Shown here piece by piece: positions 10,176-17,892 of a stretch of 64,000 nucleotides of DNA; position 1 is the stretch's first letter; the number at the start of each line of letters is the position of its first letter. The notes beneath the pieces are model-generated. The model ran no database searches. It saw only the letters and a list, made by a program, of their open reading frames with translations, and was not told the DNA's origin. Source of the DNA: Streptomyces agglomeratus (lineage in GTDB: Bacteria; Actinomycetota; Actinomycetes; Streptomycetales; Streptomycetaceae); NCBI RefSeq assembly GCF_001746415.1, contig NZ_MEHJ01000001.1, positions 1,799,001 to 1,863,000 on the forward strand. Direction: 5' to 3'. Both the position numbers and the translations under genes were made by a program.

Positions 10176-10513
10176 CGCAGGTCCCCCTCGTCGTACTCGG
10201 CGCCGGAGCCCTTCGCCGTACGCTCACGCAGCTCGATCCGGCGGATCTTGCCGGACACGGTCCTGGGCAGTTCGGCGAATTCGATGCGCCGGATCCGCTG
10301 GTAGGGAGCGAGCACCGACCGCGAGTGGGCGAAGAGCACCCTGGCCGTGGCGGGCCCCGGCTCCCAGCCCTCGGCGAGTACGACATACGCCTTCGGCACG
10401 GCAAGCCGCAGCGGGTCCGGGGCGGGCACGACCGCCGCCTCGGCCACCGCCTCGTGCTCCAGCAGCGCGCTCTCCAGCTCGAACGGCGAGATCTTGTAGT
10501 GGGACGCCTTGAA
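10172..10513 (-). pseudogene. Acyl-CoA ligase A: C-terminal fragment fused to the recombinase
   Basis: The last 113 codons of the reading frame are the C-terminal domain of an AMP-forming acyl-CoA synthetase: FKASHYKISPFELESALLEH, AVVPAPDPLRLAVPKAYV, and the A10 lysine motif LPRTVSGKIRRIELR. Intact relatives read ...DDVFKASDYKISPFELES..., so the native ligase sequence begins at about 10513 and everything upstream is recombinase. The N-terminal ~450 residues are absent from the window. It keeps its native stop, overlapping the ligase B start. Confidence 0.85.
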
Positions 10514-12487
10514 CGGGTCCTCATGATCAGGCGACTGATCTTCCCCAATGAACAGGCGCGGATCAATGCGCCCCTCAATACGCAGCGGAGGCAACGTGAT
10601 CGCGTCCCGTGCCGGCTCTCCCGACGCCAGTGCAAGGGCTTCCATGAGGTCATCCCAAAGCCCTGACTTCAGCCAGCGGGTCCAGATGCTGGCTACGTTG
10701 CCGTATTTCAGATCGTTCCAGGCGCAGCCTGTACGAGCCTTCGTGAGCAGTGCGTCCAGCAGTCCCCGCGCGTCCGCAGGGCGCCGGCCCCTGCGGGCCT
10801 TCAGAATGGGCTCCACAAGCTCCCAGGCGCCGTCTGTGAGGTTCGGGACGACGCGCTCACGCTCACGGAACCAGGCGCTGATCTGGTCGTCCCTGCGAGT
10901 CTTGCGGGGGGCCTCCCCGAGGATCGTCACCCGCAGGTCCAGAAGGTCCATGATGTCCTCCTGCTGCCGGGCGTTCATGGAGTGCAGGCGTACGCGGGCA
11001 GTGTCGGCCAGCCAGCCGAGGTCCTGCGCCCGGTCGATGCTGCCCTGCATGTCCGCCTGCCACGCCAGCGCTTCGTTCCTGAGCTTTTCAAGATCGGCCA
11101 GCTTGGCCTCAAGGTCCCGCGTTGCGCGGGTAATGGCCTCTTGCGTCGCCTTCTTGTCGAGCCCTTTGCGCCGAGCCCTGCGTGCCGTGGCTTCAGTGGT
11201 GGCGTCGATCGTGCCTTCTTGCTCCTCGATCAGCTCATTGAGTTCCTTGACCCGGGCCTCGTAGTCCACGCCGTTGCTCTCGGCCAGTTCCACCCAGTCC
11301 TGCGTCATCTGCCGGACGCGATCCGGGTCTTCCAGCATCCGGCACGTCTCCGACCAGACGCGGCTCTCCAGGGCCGCGGCGTCGATCTGCGCGCAGTCGC
11401 ACTTCGCCTTGCTCGTGCCTTGCTGGTTCTTACCCGTACATCGGTAGGCCCGGCCTTTGTCATTCCCGATGTTGCTCACGCCAGTGCGGAGCCGGCCGCA
11501 CGTGCTGATGATGTGCTTGCTCAACGGATAGACCGCCGCTTCCTCAGTCCGGGGACCGCTGGAGGTGCGGGCAAGGGCCTTGTTCAGGCGCTCCATTTGC
11601 GCCTTCGTGAAGACGGGCTCCAGCTCGATGGAGACGGTCTCCCCGAACAGCGGGTTGCCGTCCGCGTCCAAGCGGACCTTCGGGCCCTTGGGGTTCCGGA
11701 AGACGCGTACTGCCTCCTGGATGGCCTGTCCGGTGAGTACGTGCCTCAAGGAGCCTCGCGGCCAGTAGTCCAGGGCCGGGCCGGGAATCCGCTCCGCGTT
11801 GTACATGTCCTCGACCTCCGCGCAACACATCCCCTCCTCGACGATGTAGCGGAAGGCTCGGTGCAGGATGGGGTAGCCCTCATGGGCGTCACCCGTGTCG
11901 AGCACGATCCGGCTTTCGCCCTTCACGCCCTTGTTCTCGATGCGGTAGCCGTACGGGGCGACCCCTCCAAGGTGCCCGCCAGTCTCCGCCTTCTCCTGCA
12001 CGCCGCCCTGTGTGCGGTCACGGATGGTGACCCGCTCGTCTTCCGCGCGGTCCTGCTCCCTGCGCATGCGGGAGCGGCCCTCTTCGCTGGTGTTGTCGTA
12101 GTCCCCGCGGACGACGGCAACGAAGATCCCAAGGTCTTCGAGCTTCCAGACCCAGGGCCAGAAGGCGCGGTCGCGCCGGCCGATGGCGCGCTCTTCTTGG
12201 ACGACGACCACATCGAAGGGGCACGGAATCTGCCGGGCGTCTGCCATGAGGCGCTTGAGGTCCGGGCGCTGAGTGTGGTCGAGACTGCCGCTGAACCCCT
12301 CGTCGGCGTAGGTGTCGACGTGGCTCCAGCCCTTCTTGGCGATGTGGGCCTTGGTGCGCTTGCCGGTGTAGGCGATGCCGTAGCCCTTGGTCTGTTCCTC
12401 TGTCGACACCCGCAGATAGTCAACTGCGCGCAAGCCGTCCACGGCTCGCTGCACCGACTCGACGGCCCGCGTGAGAGTCTTTGTCAT
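10172..12487 (-). CDS. Large serine recombinase (integrase) with its 3' end fused in frame to ligase A
   Basis: 771 codons from ATG 12487 (GGGAAGGA ribosome site). Residues 20-170 are the resolvase domain with catalytic Ser28 in YLRVSTEEQ. A recombinase domain follows, then a Cys-containing zinc segment (ISTCGRLR ... YRCTG ... KCDCAQ, about 325-370) and a long coiled coil (about 410-490). Next comes an unusual region (about 560-640: LTDGAWELVEPILKARRGRR, DALLTKARTGCAWNDLKYGN) resembling the N-terminal domain of IS402-type transposases. Native sequence ends near LFIGEDQSPDHEDP; the rest is ligase A. It presumably integrated its element into ligase A. It is not the R4 integrase type. Confidence 0.85.
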   Translation of the reverse strand: MTKTLTRAVESVQRAVDGLRAVDYLRVSTEEQTKGYGIAYTGKRTKAHIAKKGWSHVDTYADEGFSGSLDHTQRPDLKRLMADARQIPCPFDVVVVQEERAIGRRDRAFWPWVWKLEDLGIFVAVVRGDYDNTSEEGRSRMRREQDRAEDERVTIRDRTQGGVQEKAETGGHLGGVAPYGYRIENKGVKGESRIVLDTGDAHEGYPILHRAFRYIVEEGMCCAEVEDMYNAERIPGPALDYWPRGSLRHVLTGQAIQEAVRVFRNPKGPKVRLDADGNPLFGETVSIELEPVFTKAQMERLNKALARTSSGPRTEEAAVYPLSKHIISTCGRLRTGVSNIGNDKGRAYRCTGKNQQGTSKAKCDCAQIDAAALESRVWSETCRMLEDPDRVRQMTQDWVELAESNGVDYEARVKELNELIEEQEGTIDATTEATARRARRKGLDKKATQEAITRATRDLEAKLADLEKLRNEALAWQADMQGSIDRAQDLGWLADTARVRLHSMNARQQEDIMDLLDLRVTILGEAPRKTRRDDQISAWFRERERVVPNLTDGAWELVEPILKARRGRRPADARGLLDALLTKARTGCAWNDLKYGNVASIWTRWLKSGLWDDLMEALALASGEPARDAITLPPLRIEGRIDPRLFIGEDQSPDHEDPFKASHYKISPFELESALLEHEAVAEAAVVPAPDPLRLAVPKAYVVLAEGWEPGPATARVLFAHSRSVLAPYQRIRRIEFAELPRTVSGKIRRIELRERTAKGSGAEYDEGDLR
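10499..10516. other. Probable recombination crossover in ligase A
   Basis: The switch from recombinase to ligase coding falls in or beside the bases encoding FKAS (10502-10513). Large serine integrases leave a hybrid site where their own gene abuts the interrupted target, and an in-frame gene fusion at this point is the expected footprint. The exact core cannot be set without the empty target sequence. Confidence 0.45.
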
Positions 12488-12558
12488 GTCAGTCCTTCCC
12501 GACTGGCCAGACCCCGGCAGCGTGTCCGCGCTCCGGGGTCACCCATGTGGCGGGCAGC

Positions 12559-12740
12559 CTATGCCCCAGGACTGTCAACGTGCGGGGAGAACGACAGCAT
12601 TAGCAGGCGGCGGTAGGCGTCCTCGTCGCGCTCCGTGTTGACGGACCACTCGACAGAGACGGCCAGCTCACTCTCTTCGCTGACGCGCTGCTTCAGCCAC
12701 GCAACGGCTTTTTCTCCGGTATTGCTGATCCGTCCTGCAT
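12559..12740 (-). pseudogene. Frameshifted small element gene upstream of the recombinase
   Basis: ATG at 12740 has a very good ribosome site (GTGAGGAGCACCGC) but its frame stops after 15 codons. Shifting by one base near 12720 gives a natural-looking product continuing NTGEKAVAWLKQRVSEESEL, VEWSVNTERDEDAYRRLL to a TAG at 12559. Small acidic proteins like this often precede actinomycete integrases. A single indel has disabled it, or the true start lies elsewhere. Confidence 0.5.
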
Positions 12741-12750
12741 GCGGTGCTCC

Positions 12751-13159
12751 TCACGTCGTGCAGCGGTGTACCTCAGTGACCGGCTCGTGCCGGTAGCAGT
12801 GGCGCTCCATATCCATGCCGCAGAAGCGGCACACAAGGCCGTGCGGGAGTCCGCACGTACAGACGGGCTCGATCTCCGGGGGCGCCACTCGGCGGCCACC
12901 TGAGCAATCTCAGGGGCAGGGGCCTCGCCGCGGTAGCAGTCCCACGCGTCTCGGGCACTGCGCAGGACGGACACGAACATGAAGCGGCCACGGCCGCGCT
13001 TGGTCTTGCTGTCCCAGGCGAGCCCCTGGCCCGCATCCCGAGAGGTGGTCTCGCCCGTATGAACTTCTCCGGGCTGTCCACGTACCCGCGGGCGCTGAAA
13101 GGCCCCAGGGCCACTGTGTGGATGCCTGGGGCCTCGTCGTACTGGATCTGACCCACCAC
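12751..13159 (-). pseudogene. Unidentified gene with two frameshifts
   Basis: Three frame segments join into one plausible protein: MVGQIQYDEAPGIHTVALG to SPEKFIRA (first frame, from GTG 13159); then GLAWDSKTKRGRGRFMFVSV and SARDAWDCYRGEAPAPEIAQ (second frame, after about 13050). The third, after a C-run near 12880, is PEIEPVCTCGLPHGLVCRFC followed by CYRHEP, a zinc-finger-like cysteine cluster. The stop at 12751 abuts the ribosome site of the next small gene, so they were one operon. I do not recognise the family. Decay of this and its neighbour implies the element is no longer under selection. Confidence 0.5.
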
Positions 13160-13168
13160 GCGGCGGAC

Positions 13169-14302
13169 CTACCCGGAGAAGACACCGAAGCGCACCTCGC
13201 GCGTGCCGGCCGGCGTCAGGGTGGCCAGGACGTACCCGGCCTCCTCCACCAGCGCCGCCTGCTGCGCCCGGCCGAGCGCGGCGAAGGGCTCGACGGTCAG
13301 GGTGGCGGCGGCTCCTCCCCCGGCCTCCTCCAGCCGCCAGATCCCCGCCAGGAAGCCGTCCACCAGGAACGTGCAGTGACTCTGGTTGCCCCTCCAGGCG
13401 CGCGCCTTGTACTCCGCCGGCACCACCCGCGTGCGGTCCGCGTGGGACAGCAGCAGGTTGTCGAACTCCGGCAGGAAGCGGGGCGGCGCGGGAGTGTCCT
13501 CGTCCGGCCGGGGCGCGTCCGGAAGGTCGAAGAGCTCGACGCCGTGTACGTCCTGGAACGTGACGAGCCGTGGCCGCAGCCGCTCGAACGTGTCCCTCAG
13601 CCGCGTCAGCCCGCACCAGGTCTGCATGTCCTTGACCGAGGCCGGACCGAACGCGGCGAGGTAGCGCAGTACGGTCGCGTCGGGGGACGGGACCGGTTCG
13701 GACTCCCGGCCGAACCACTTCTCGGCGGTGGTCAGCGCCACCTGCCCGCTCTTGCCCCACAGCCCGCGCGGCGTCACCTGCACCAGCGGCAGCAGGCAGC
13801 GCGCGGCGACCGAGAGGGCGAGCGGCTCCGCTTCGGGCCACTCCTTCAGCAGCAGCTCCCGGATCTCCTTCAGGGTCCGGGGCCGCTCCTCGACGTGATC
13901 GCGGGTCGTCGCCGCCAGCCGGGCCAGGTCCACGCCCGTGAGCCCCTTGCGGAACAGGTTCAGCTCGCGGTCGCGCGCGGCCTGCACGAGCGGGCGCAGC
14001 GTGAGGCAGTCGTCCGCGGTGTGGGTGTGGATGGTGGAGCGCAGGGTGACCATGCGGCCCACCTCGCGCGAGGCCATCAGCCCCGACAGCTCCTCGGGGT
14101 CGAAGCCCTGGAGGCGGGCCGCGAGCTGGTAGTACGGCGGCTTGGTGTTCTGCGCCTGGAGGCCGACGAGGTGCGCGACGGCGTCCTTCGCGGACATCGG
14201 GGTGCGCCGGAGTAGGAGCTGGCGCGCCAGGGTGGCGCGATTGAGGGCGCGCGTGCTCAGAACGGTCGGCGCGGGTCCCGGGTTCGTCTTCTGCGAGGCC
14301 AT
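13169..14302 (-). CDS. AlkZ-like winged-helix DNA-binding protein (HTH_42 family)
   Basis: About 377 residues from ATG 14302 (an alternative start at 14320 adds six residues; neither has a strong ribosome site). The AHLVGLQAQNTKPPY segment near residue 50 contains the Q-x-Q motif of AlkZ-type DNA glycosylases, which unhook interstrand crosslinks; the related YcaQ/AlkX group has Q-x-D. Other family landmarks are REVGRMVTLRSTIHTHTADD and the C-terminal FLPEFDNLLLSHADRTRVV ... AWRGNQSHCTFLVDGFLAGI. It may protect against DNA alkylation or merely be a housekeeping paralogue. No sign ties it to the cluster beyond 15.9 kb. Family certain, activity inferred. Confidence 0.8.
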   Translation of the reverse strand: MASQKTNPGPAPTVLSTRALNRATLARQLLLRRTPMSAKDAVAHLVGLQAQNTKPPYYQLAARLQGFDPEELSGLMASREVGRMVTLRSTIHTHTADDCLTLRPLVQAARDRELNLFRKGLTGVDLARLAATTRDHVEERPRTLKEIRELLLKEWPEAEPLALSVAARCLLPLVQVTPRGLWGKSGQVALTTAEKWFGRESEPVPSPDATVLRYLAAFGPASVKDMQTWCGLTRLRDTFERLRPRLVTFQDVHGVELFDLPDAPRPDEDTPAPPRFLPEFDNLLLSHADRTRVVPAEYKARAWRGNQSHCTFLVDGFLAGIWRLEEAGGGAAATLTVEPFAALGRAQQAALVEEAGYVLATLTPAGTREVRFGVFSG

Positions 14303-14454
14303 GCTGCGCACGCTACCCACCCTTGCGGACAGGTTCGGTCCGCGGCGGCGGATCGCGGATGGGTGCCGGCGACATTTAGGATGTATATCCTGCCCGTGCC
14401 CGATGGCGCGCCCGGTTCGCGCGCTCCCGGTCCACGCGGGAGGTGAGATCTGCG

Positions 14455-15615
14455 ATGACGGAGCGACGTGTCCGTCCCGCCCTGTCCCCCATGAAGCACG
14501 CCTGGCGCAAGCAGACCCCGCCTCCGGCCGTGCCGCCCGCCGGCTCGTCGGGTGCGGACGGCGGTCCGGCCGTGGACGGCGTACCGCGAGACGGCGCCAG
14601 CGTGGTGCACGCCGCCCTCTACCGGGACGGCCGCCGCGTCTCCACTCCCGACTCGCTCGCCGACACCTTCCGCGAACTGCGCGAGTACCCGTCCGGCATG
14701 GCCTGGATCGGCCTGCACCGGCCGTCCGAGGACGAGATCCACTCCCTCGCCACCGAGTTCGACCTGCACCCGCTCGCCGTCGAGGACGCCCTGGAGGCCC
14801 ATCAGCGTCCGAAGCTGGAGCGCTACGGCGAGACGCTGTTCGTCGTCCTGCGGGCGGCGCGCTACCTCGACGCCGCGGAGGAGGTCGACTTCGGCGAGCT
14901 GCACGTCTTCGTCGGCCGGGACTTCGTCATCACGGTCCGCCACGGCGCCGCGCCCGACCTCTCCGCGGTCCGCAGGCGCATGGAGGAGACCCCCGAGCTG
15001 CTGGCGCTGGGGCCCGAGGCCGTGCTGTACGCGATCCTCGACGCCGTGGTCGACGGATACGCCCCGGTGGTGGAGGGCGTGCAGAACGACATCGACGAGA
15101 TCGAGACGGAGGTCTTCCGCGGCGATCCCGAGGTCTCGCGCCGCATCTACGAACTCTCCCGCGAGATGGTCGAGTTCCAGCGCGCCACCCGCCCCCTGGT
15201 CGGCATGCTGCACAACCTGATGGCGGGCTTCGCGAAGTACCGTACGGACGAGGAACTCCAGCGCTACCTGCGCGACGTGGCCGACCACGTCACCCACACC
15301 AGCGAGCGCGTCGACGGCTTCCGCCAGGCCCTGGCCGACATCCTCACGGTCAACTCCACGCTGGTCACCCAGCAGCAGAACGCGGAGATGCGGGCACTGG
15401 CCGAAGCGGGCTTCGAGCAGAACGAGGAGATCAAGAAGATCTCGGCCTGGGCGGCGATTCTCTTCGCCCCCACACTGGTCGGGACCATTTACGGGATGAA
15501 CTTCGAGGCGATGCCGGAGCTGGACTGGGCGTTCGGCTATCCCTTCGCGATCCTGCTGATGGCGGTGGTGTGTACGAGCCTGTACGTCATCTTCAAGAAG
15601 CGTGACTGGCTGTAG
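14455..15615 (+). CDS. corA: Magnesium/cobalt transporter CorA family protein
   Basis: 386 residues from ATG 14455, with GGAGGTGA upstream. A soluble N-terminal alpha/beta domain and long helices (about 150-310) lead to two C-terminal transmembrane helices; the selectivity motif GMN is present (TIYGMNFEAMPELDWAF), followed by the second span and a basic tail KKRDWL. It forms a pentameric Mg2+ channel in the membrane. The only long plus-strand host gene between the mobile zone and the cluster, it converges on the EamA gene with a strong hairpin terminator between. Firm call. Confidence 0.95.
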   Translation: MTERRVRPALSPMKHAWRKQTPPPAVPPAGSSGADGGPAVDGVPRDGASVVHAALYRDGRRVSTPDSLADTFRELREYPSGMAWIGLHRPSEDEIHSLATEFDLHPLAVEDALEAHQRPKLERYGETLFVVLRAARYLDAAEEVDFGELHVFVGRDFVITVRHGAAPDLSAVRRRMEETPELLALGPEAVLYAILDAVVDGYAPVVEGVQNDIDEIETEVFRGDPEVSRRIYELSREMVEFQRATRPLVGMLHNLMAGFAKYRTDEELQRYLRDVADHVTHTSERVDGFRQALADILTVNSTLVTQQQNAEMRALAEAGFEQNEEIKKISAWAAILFAPTLVGTIYGMNFEAMPELDWAFGYPFAILLMAVVCTSLYVIFKKRDWL

Positions 15616-15726
15616 CCGCCAAGCCGGACGCGACGGACGGGCCGGCGAGCGCGGGGATGCGCCGCCGCCACCCCGCTCGGCTCCATCGCCCTCGCCGGCA
15701 CGCTCTGACCGCCTGCTGTTTTCGCC

Positions 15727-15775
15727 GCGCCCGCCCACCTGCCCCCCTCTGCCTTCGGGGGCGGTGGGCGGGCGC
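15727..15775. terminator. Bidirectional hairpin terminator between corA and the cluster
   Basis: A perfect 13-bp inverted repeat (GCGCCCGCCCACC at 15727-15739, complement at 15763-15775) encloses a further CCCC/GGGG pairing. It lies between converging genes, as expected for shared termination. The rest of 15616-15896 shows nothing else. Confidence 0.7.
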
Positions 15776-15896
15776 AGTCGTGCCGAACCGGCCGACCGGG
15801 AACAGGCTCGTCCTCGAAGGCCGGACCGGGTGCAGGCCGGAACCAAAGCCGCGGGGGCCAGTGGGCCGCGGCCGTCCGCTCCCCGCCGCTTCTTGC

Positions 15897-16910
15897 TCAG
15901 TCCTTGGCCGGCCGGGCCGGGTCGGGTGCGGTGGGCCCGGTGCGGGCCGGGTCCCCATGGGGTGACGCGGGGAGCGGCGCCGGGCGGGGCCCTTCGCCGG
16001 CGGCGAGGAAGAGCACCGCGCACAGCATCAGCGCCGTACCGGTGAGGACGACCGCGTTCAGCCGTTCACCGAAGACCGCGATGCCGATGACCGCGGCGGT
16101 GAGCGGTTCGACCAGGGCGACCACGGAGGCCGTCGCGGCCCGTACGGCGCCGAGGCCGGTGAAGAAGAGCGTGTACGCCAGCGCGGTCGGCACCGCCCCC
16201 AGGTAGAGCATCAGCCCCAGGGTCGGTACCGCACGCTCCATGCCGGGCAGCAGTCCTTCCAGGAGAGCCATGGGCAGCAGGCAGACGGTCCCCACCGCGA
16301 AGCCGGTCACCGTCGACTCGAACGCACCACCGGTGTGCCTGCGGCCGGAAGCGCGCCCCAGCAGGGTCACGCCCGCGTAGCCGACGGCGGACAGCAGCGC
16401 GTACCCGATACCCAGGAGGGGGTGGGGGCCGGTGTTCGCGTCGGCGCCCGTCGTCAGCATCACCAGGCCGGCGACGCCGCTCACCACGGCGCAGGTGCCG
16501 GCGGCGCCCTGGCGTTCGGCCAGCATGAGCCGGGCTCCGACGGTGACCAGCAGGGGCCCCGAACCGAGGGTCACCACCGTCGCCACCGTGAGCCCGGCCT
16601 GTTGCACCGAGGCGAAGTAGGCGGTCTGGTACACGGCCAGCCCGAAGCCCGTGACCATGGCCTGCCGGCTGTTCGCGGTGAACCACCCCCGTAACGACGC
16701 CGTGCCGGGCCGCCGGGAGCGCCGGACCAGGTGGGCTGTCAGGAGCACCATGAGCCCGGTCACGAACCGCCAGAAGGAGACGGAGACGGGACCGATCCCG
16801 CCGACGTCGTACAGCTCGGCGGCCACGGCGCCGCCGGTGCCCCACGCTGTCGCCGCGATCGCGACGTAGAGAACGCCCTGCCGGCCGGGCAGGGCTGAAG
16901 AGGACTGCAC
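15897..16910 (-). CDS. EamA/DMT-family transporter
   Basis: 337 residues from GTG 16910, chosen because GAGGAG lies eight bases upstream. Ten hydrophobic spans in two EamA repeats are visible (GVLYVAIAATAWGTGGAVAA ... ALAYTLFFTGLGAVRAATAS), as in drug/metabolite exporters. The C-terminal tail is Pro-rich. It is the last gene of the minus-strand cluster and follows the methyltransferase after 145 bp containing an attenuator-like structure, so its expression may be set separately. Likely role: efflux of product, intermediate or amino acid; substrate not inferable. Confidence 0.85.
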   Translation of the reverse strand: MQSSSALPGRQGVLYVAIAATAWGTGGAVAAELYDVGGIGPVSVSFWRFVTGLMVLLTAHLVRRSRRPGTASLRGWFTANSRQAMVTGFGLAVYQTAYFASVQQAGLTVATVVTLGSGPLLVTVGARLMLAERQGAAGTCAVVSGVAGLVMLTTGADANTGPHPLLGIGYALLSAVGYAGVTLLGRASGRRHTGGAFESTVTGFAVGTVCLLPMALLEGLLPGMERAVPTLGLMLYLGAVPTALAYTLFFTGLGAVRAATASVVALVEPLTAAVIGIAVFGERLNAVVLTGTALMLCAVLFLAAGEGPRPAPLPASPHGDPARTGPTAPDPARPAKD

Positions 16911-16960
16911 CTGAGATCTCCTCGATTGGTTGCCGTCACGATGTCCGCGTGGGCAACGCA

Positions 16961-17046
16961 CCCAGCCACCCCGGCGACGGCCGGGGTGGCTGGGCGGGAC
17001 CGCCCACCTAGAAGGCGGGCGGCGGAGGAGTCACAAACAGCTGCAC
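16961..17046 (-). promoter_or_regulatory. Attenuator-like leader upstream of the EamA gene
   Basis: In transcript order: a 12-codon reading frame from GTG 17046 (VQLFVTPPPPAF, TAG at 17008-17010), then TGGGCG pairing with CGCCCA (17006-17001 with 16996-16991), then a perfect 15-bp stem (16994-16980 with 16975-16961; 4-base loop). The small hairpin and the long stem share 16991-16994, so they exclude each other, the arrangement of ribosome-mediated attenuators. The leader lacks a clear ribosome site, and no U-run follows the stem. Alternatively the stem is simply the methyltransferase terminator. Confidence 0.42.
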
Positions 17047-17055
17047 AGGTCCAAG

Positions 17056-17892
17056 CTACCCGGCGCCGCGCCCGTCGTCGGCGGGTTTGCGGCCCGAGGC
17101 GTAGACCGTGATCGAGCGGAGGTCGGTGAACCCGGGATCGTCGCACAGGGCGATCACCGCGTCGACGTCCGTCTGTTCCAGCAGACCGGAGGCGACCAGG
17201 TAGGCGCCCTCCTGACGGATGTTGGCGGCGGTCAGCGCGCCGTAGGGGCCCTGCTCGCCGATGCAGTTGGCCCGGGTCAGGACACCGATGTCACGCAGCC
17301 CGGCGCGCGCCAGCCGGGACGGGATCGTCTGCGCCCACCCCAGCATGTCGGAGCCCTGCGCGGCCCACCCCTCCTCCAGGGCCCCGAAGAAGCGGCGGAC
17401 CGGCTCGTACACCGAGCCCGCGGCCGGCATGCACATCGCGTCGCCGAGCGCGAGCCGTCCCCCGGGCTTGAGCCACCGCACCGCCTTCTCGACCAGGGCC
17501 TCCCGCTCGGGCAGGTGGCAGAAGGTCAGCCGGGAGTGGACCAGGTCGAACTCGCCGGGTGCGAAGTCGAGTTCGCGTATGTCGCCGGTGCGCCACTCCA
17601 GGTTGGGCAGCTCGTCGGCGAGGTACCGGGTGTCGATGTCGACGGCGACGACGGAGCCGTCCGGGCACTGCTCGGCCATCCACCGTGCGACGGCCCCGGC
17701 GCCCGCGCCTATCTCCAGGCACCGCCAGTCGCGGCCGATGCCCGCTGTCCGCAGGACGGTACGGGTGTCCGGATCACCCCACTCCTGGAGCAGCCGCAGT
17801 CGCTCGAACTCCTCCGGTGTGTCCTTGCTCAGCGCGCCCGACGCGTAGTCGGTCGCCAGAGTCGGTTCACGGGTCATCGGCTCAGGGGTCAT
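17056..17892 (-). CDS. SAM-dependent class I methyltransferase
   Basis: 278 residues; ATG 17892 has GGAGG eight bases upstream and overlaps the amidase stop by ATGA. Motif I is CLEIGAGAGAVARWMAEQ (about 60-78), the acidic ribose-binding residue is in VVAVDIDTRYL, and FDLVHSRLTFCHLPERE plus VRWLKPGGRLALGD are motifs II/III. It resembles UbiE/type-11 small-molecule methyltransferases. The tight coupling to the amidase places it in the same transcript; it probably O- or N-methylates the cluster product. Substrate unknown. Confidence 0.88.
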   Translation of the reverse strand: MTPEPMTREPTLATDYASGALSKDTPEEFERLRLLQEWGDPDTRTVLRTAGIGRDWRCLEIGAGAGAVARWMAEQCPDGSVVAVDIDTRYLADELPNLEWRTGDIRELDFAPGEFDLVHSRLTFCHLPEREALVEKAVRWLKPGGRLALGDAMCMPAAGSVYEPVRRFFGALEEGWAAQGSDMLGWAQTIPSRLARAGLRDIGVLTRANCIGEQGPYGALTAANIRQEGAYLVASGLLEQTDVDAVIALCDDPGFTDLRSITVYASGRKPADDGRGAG

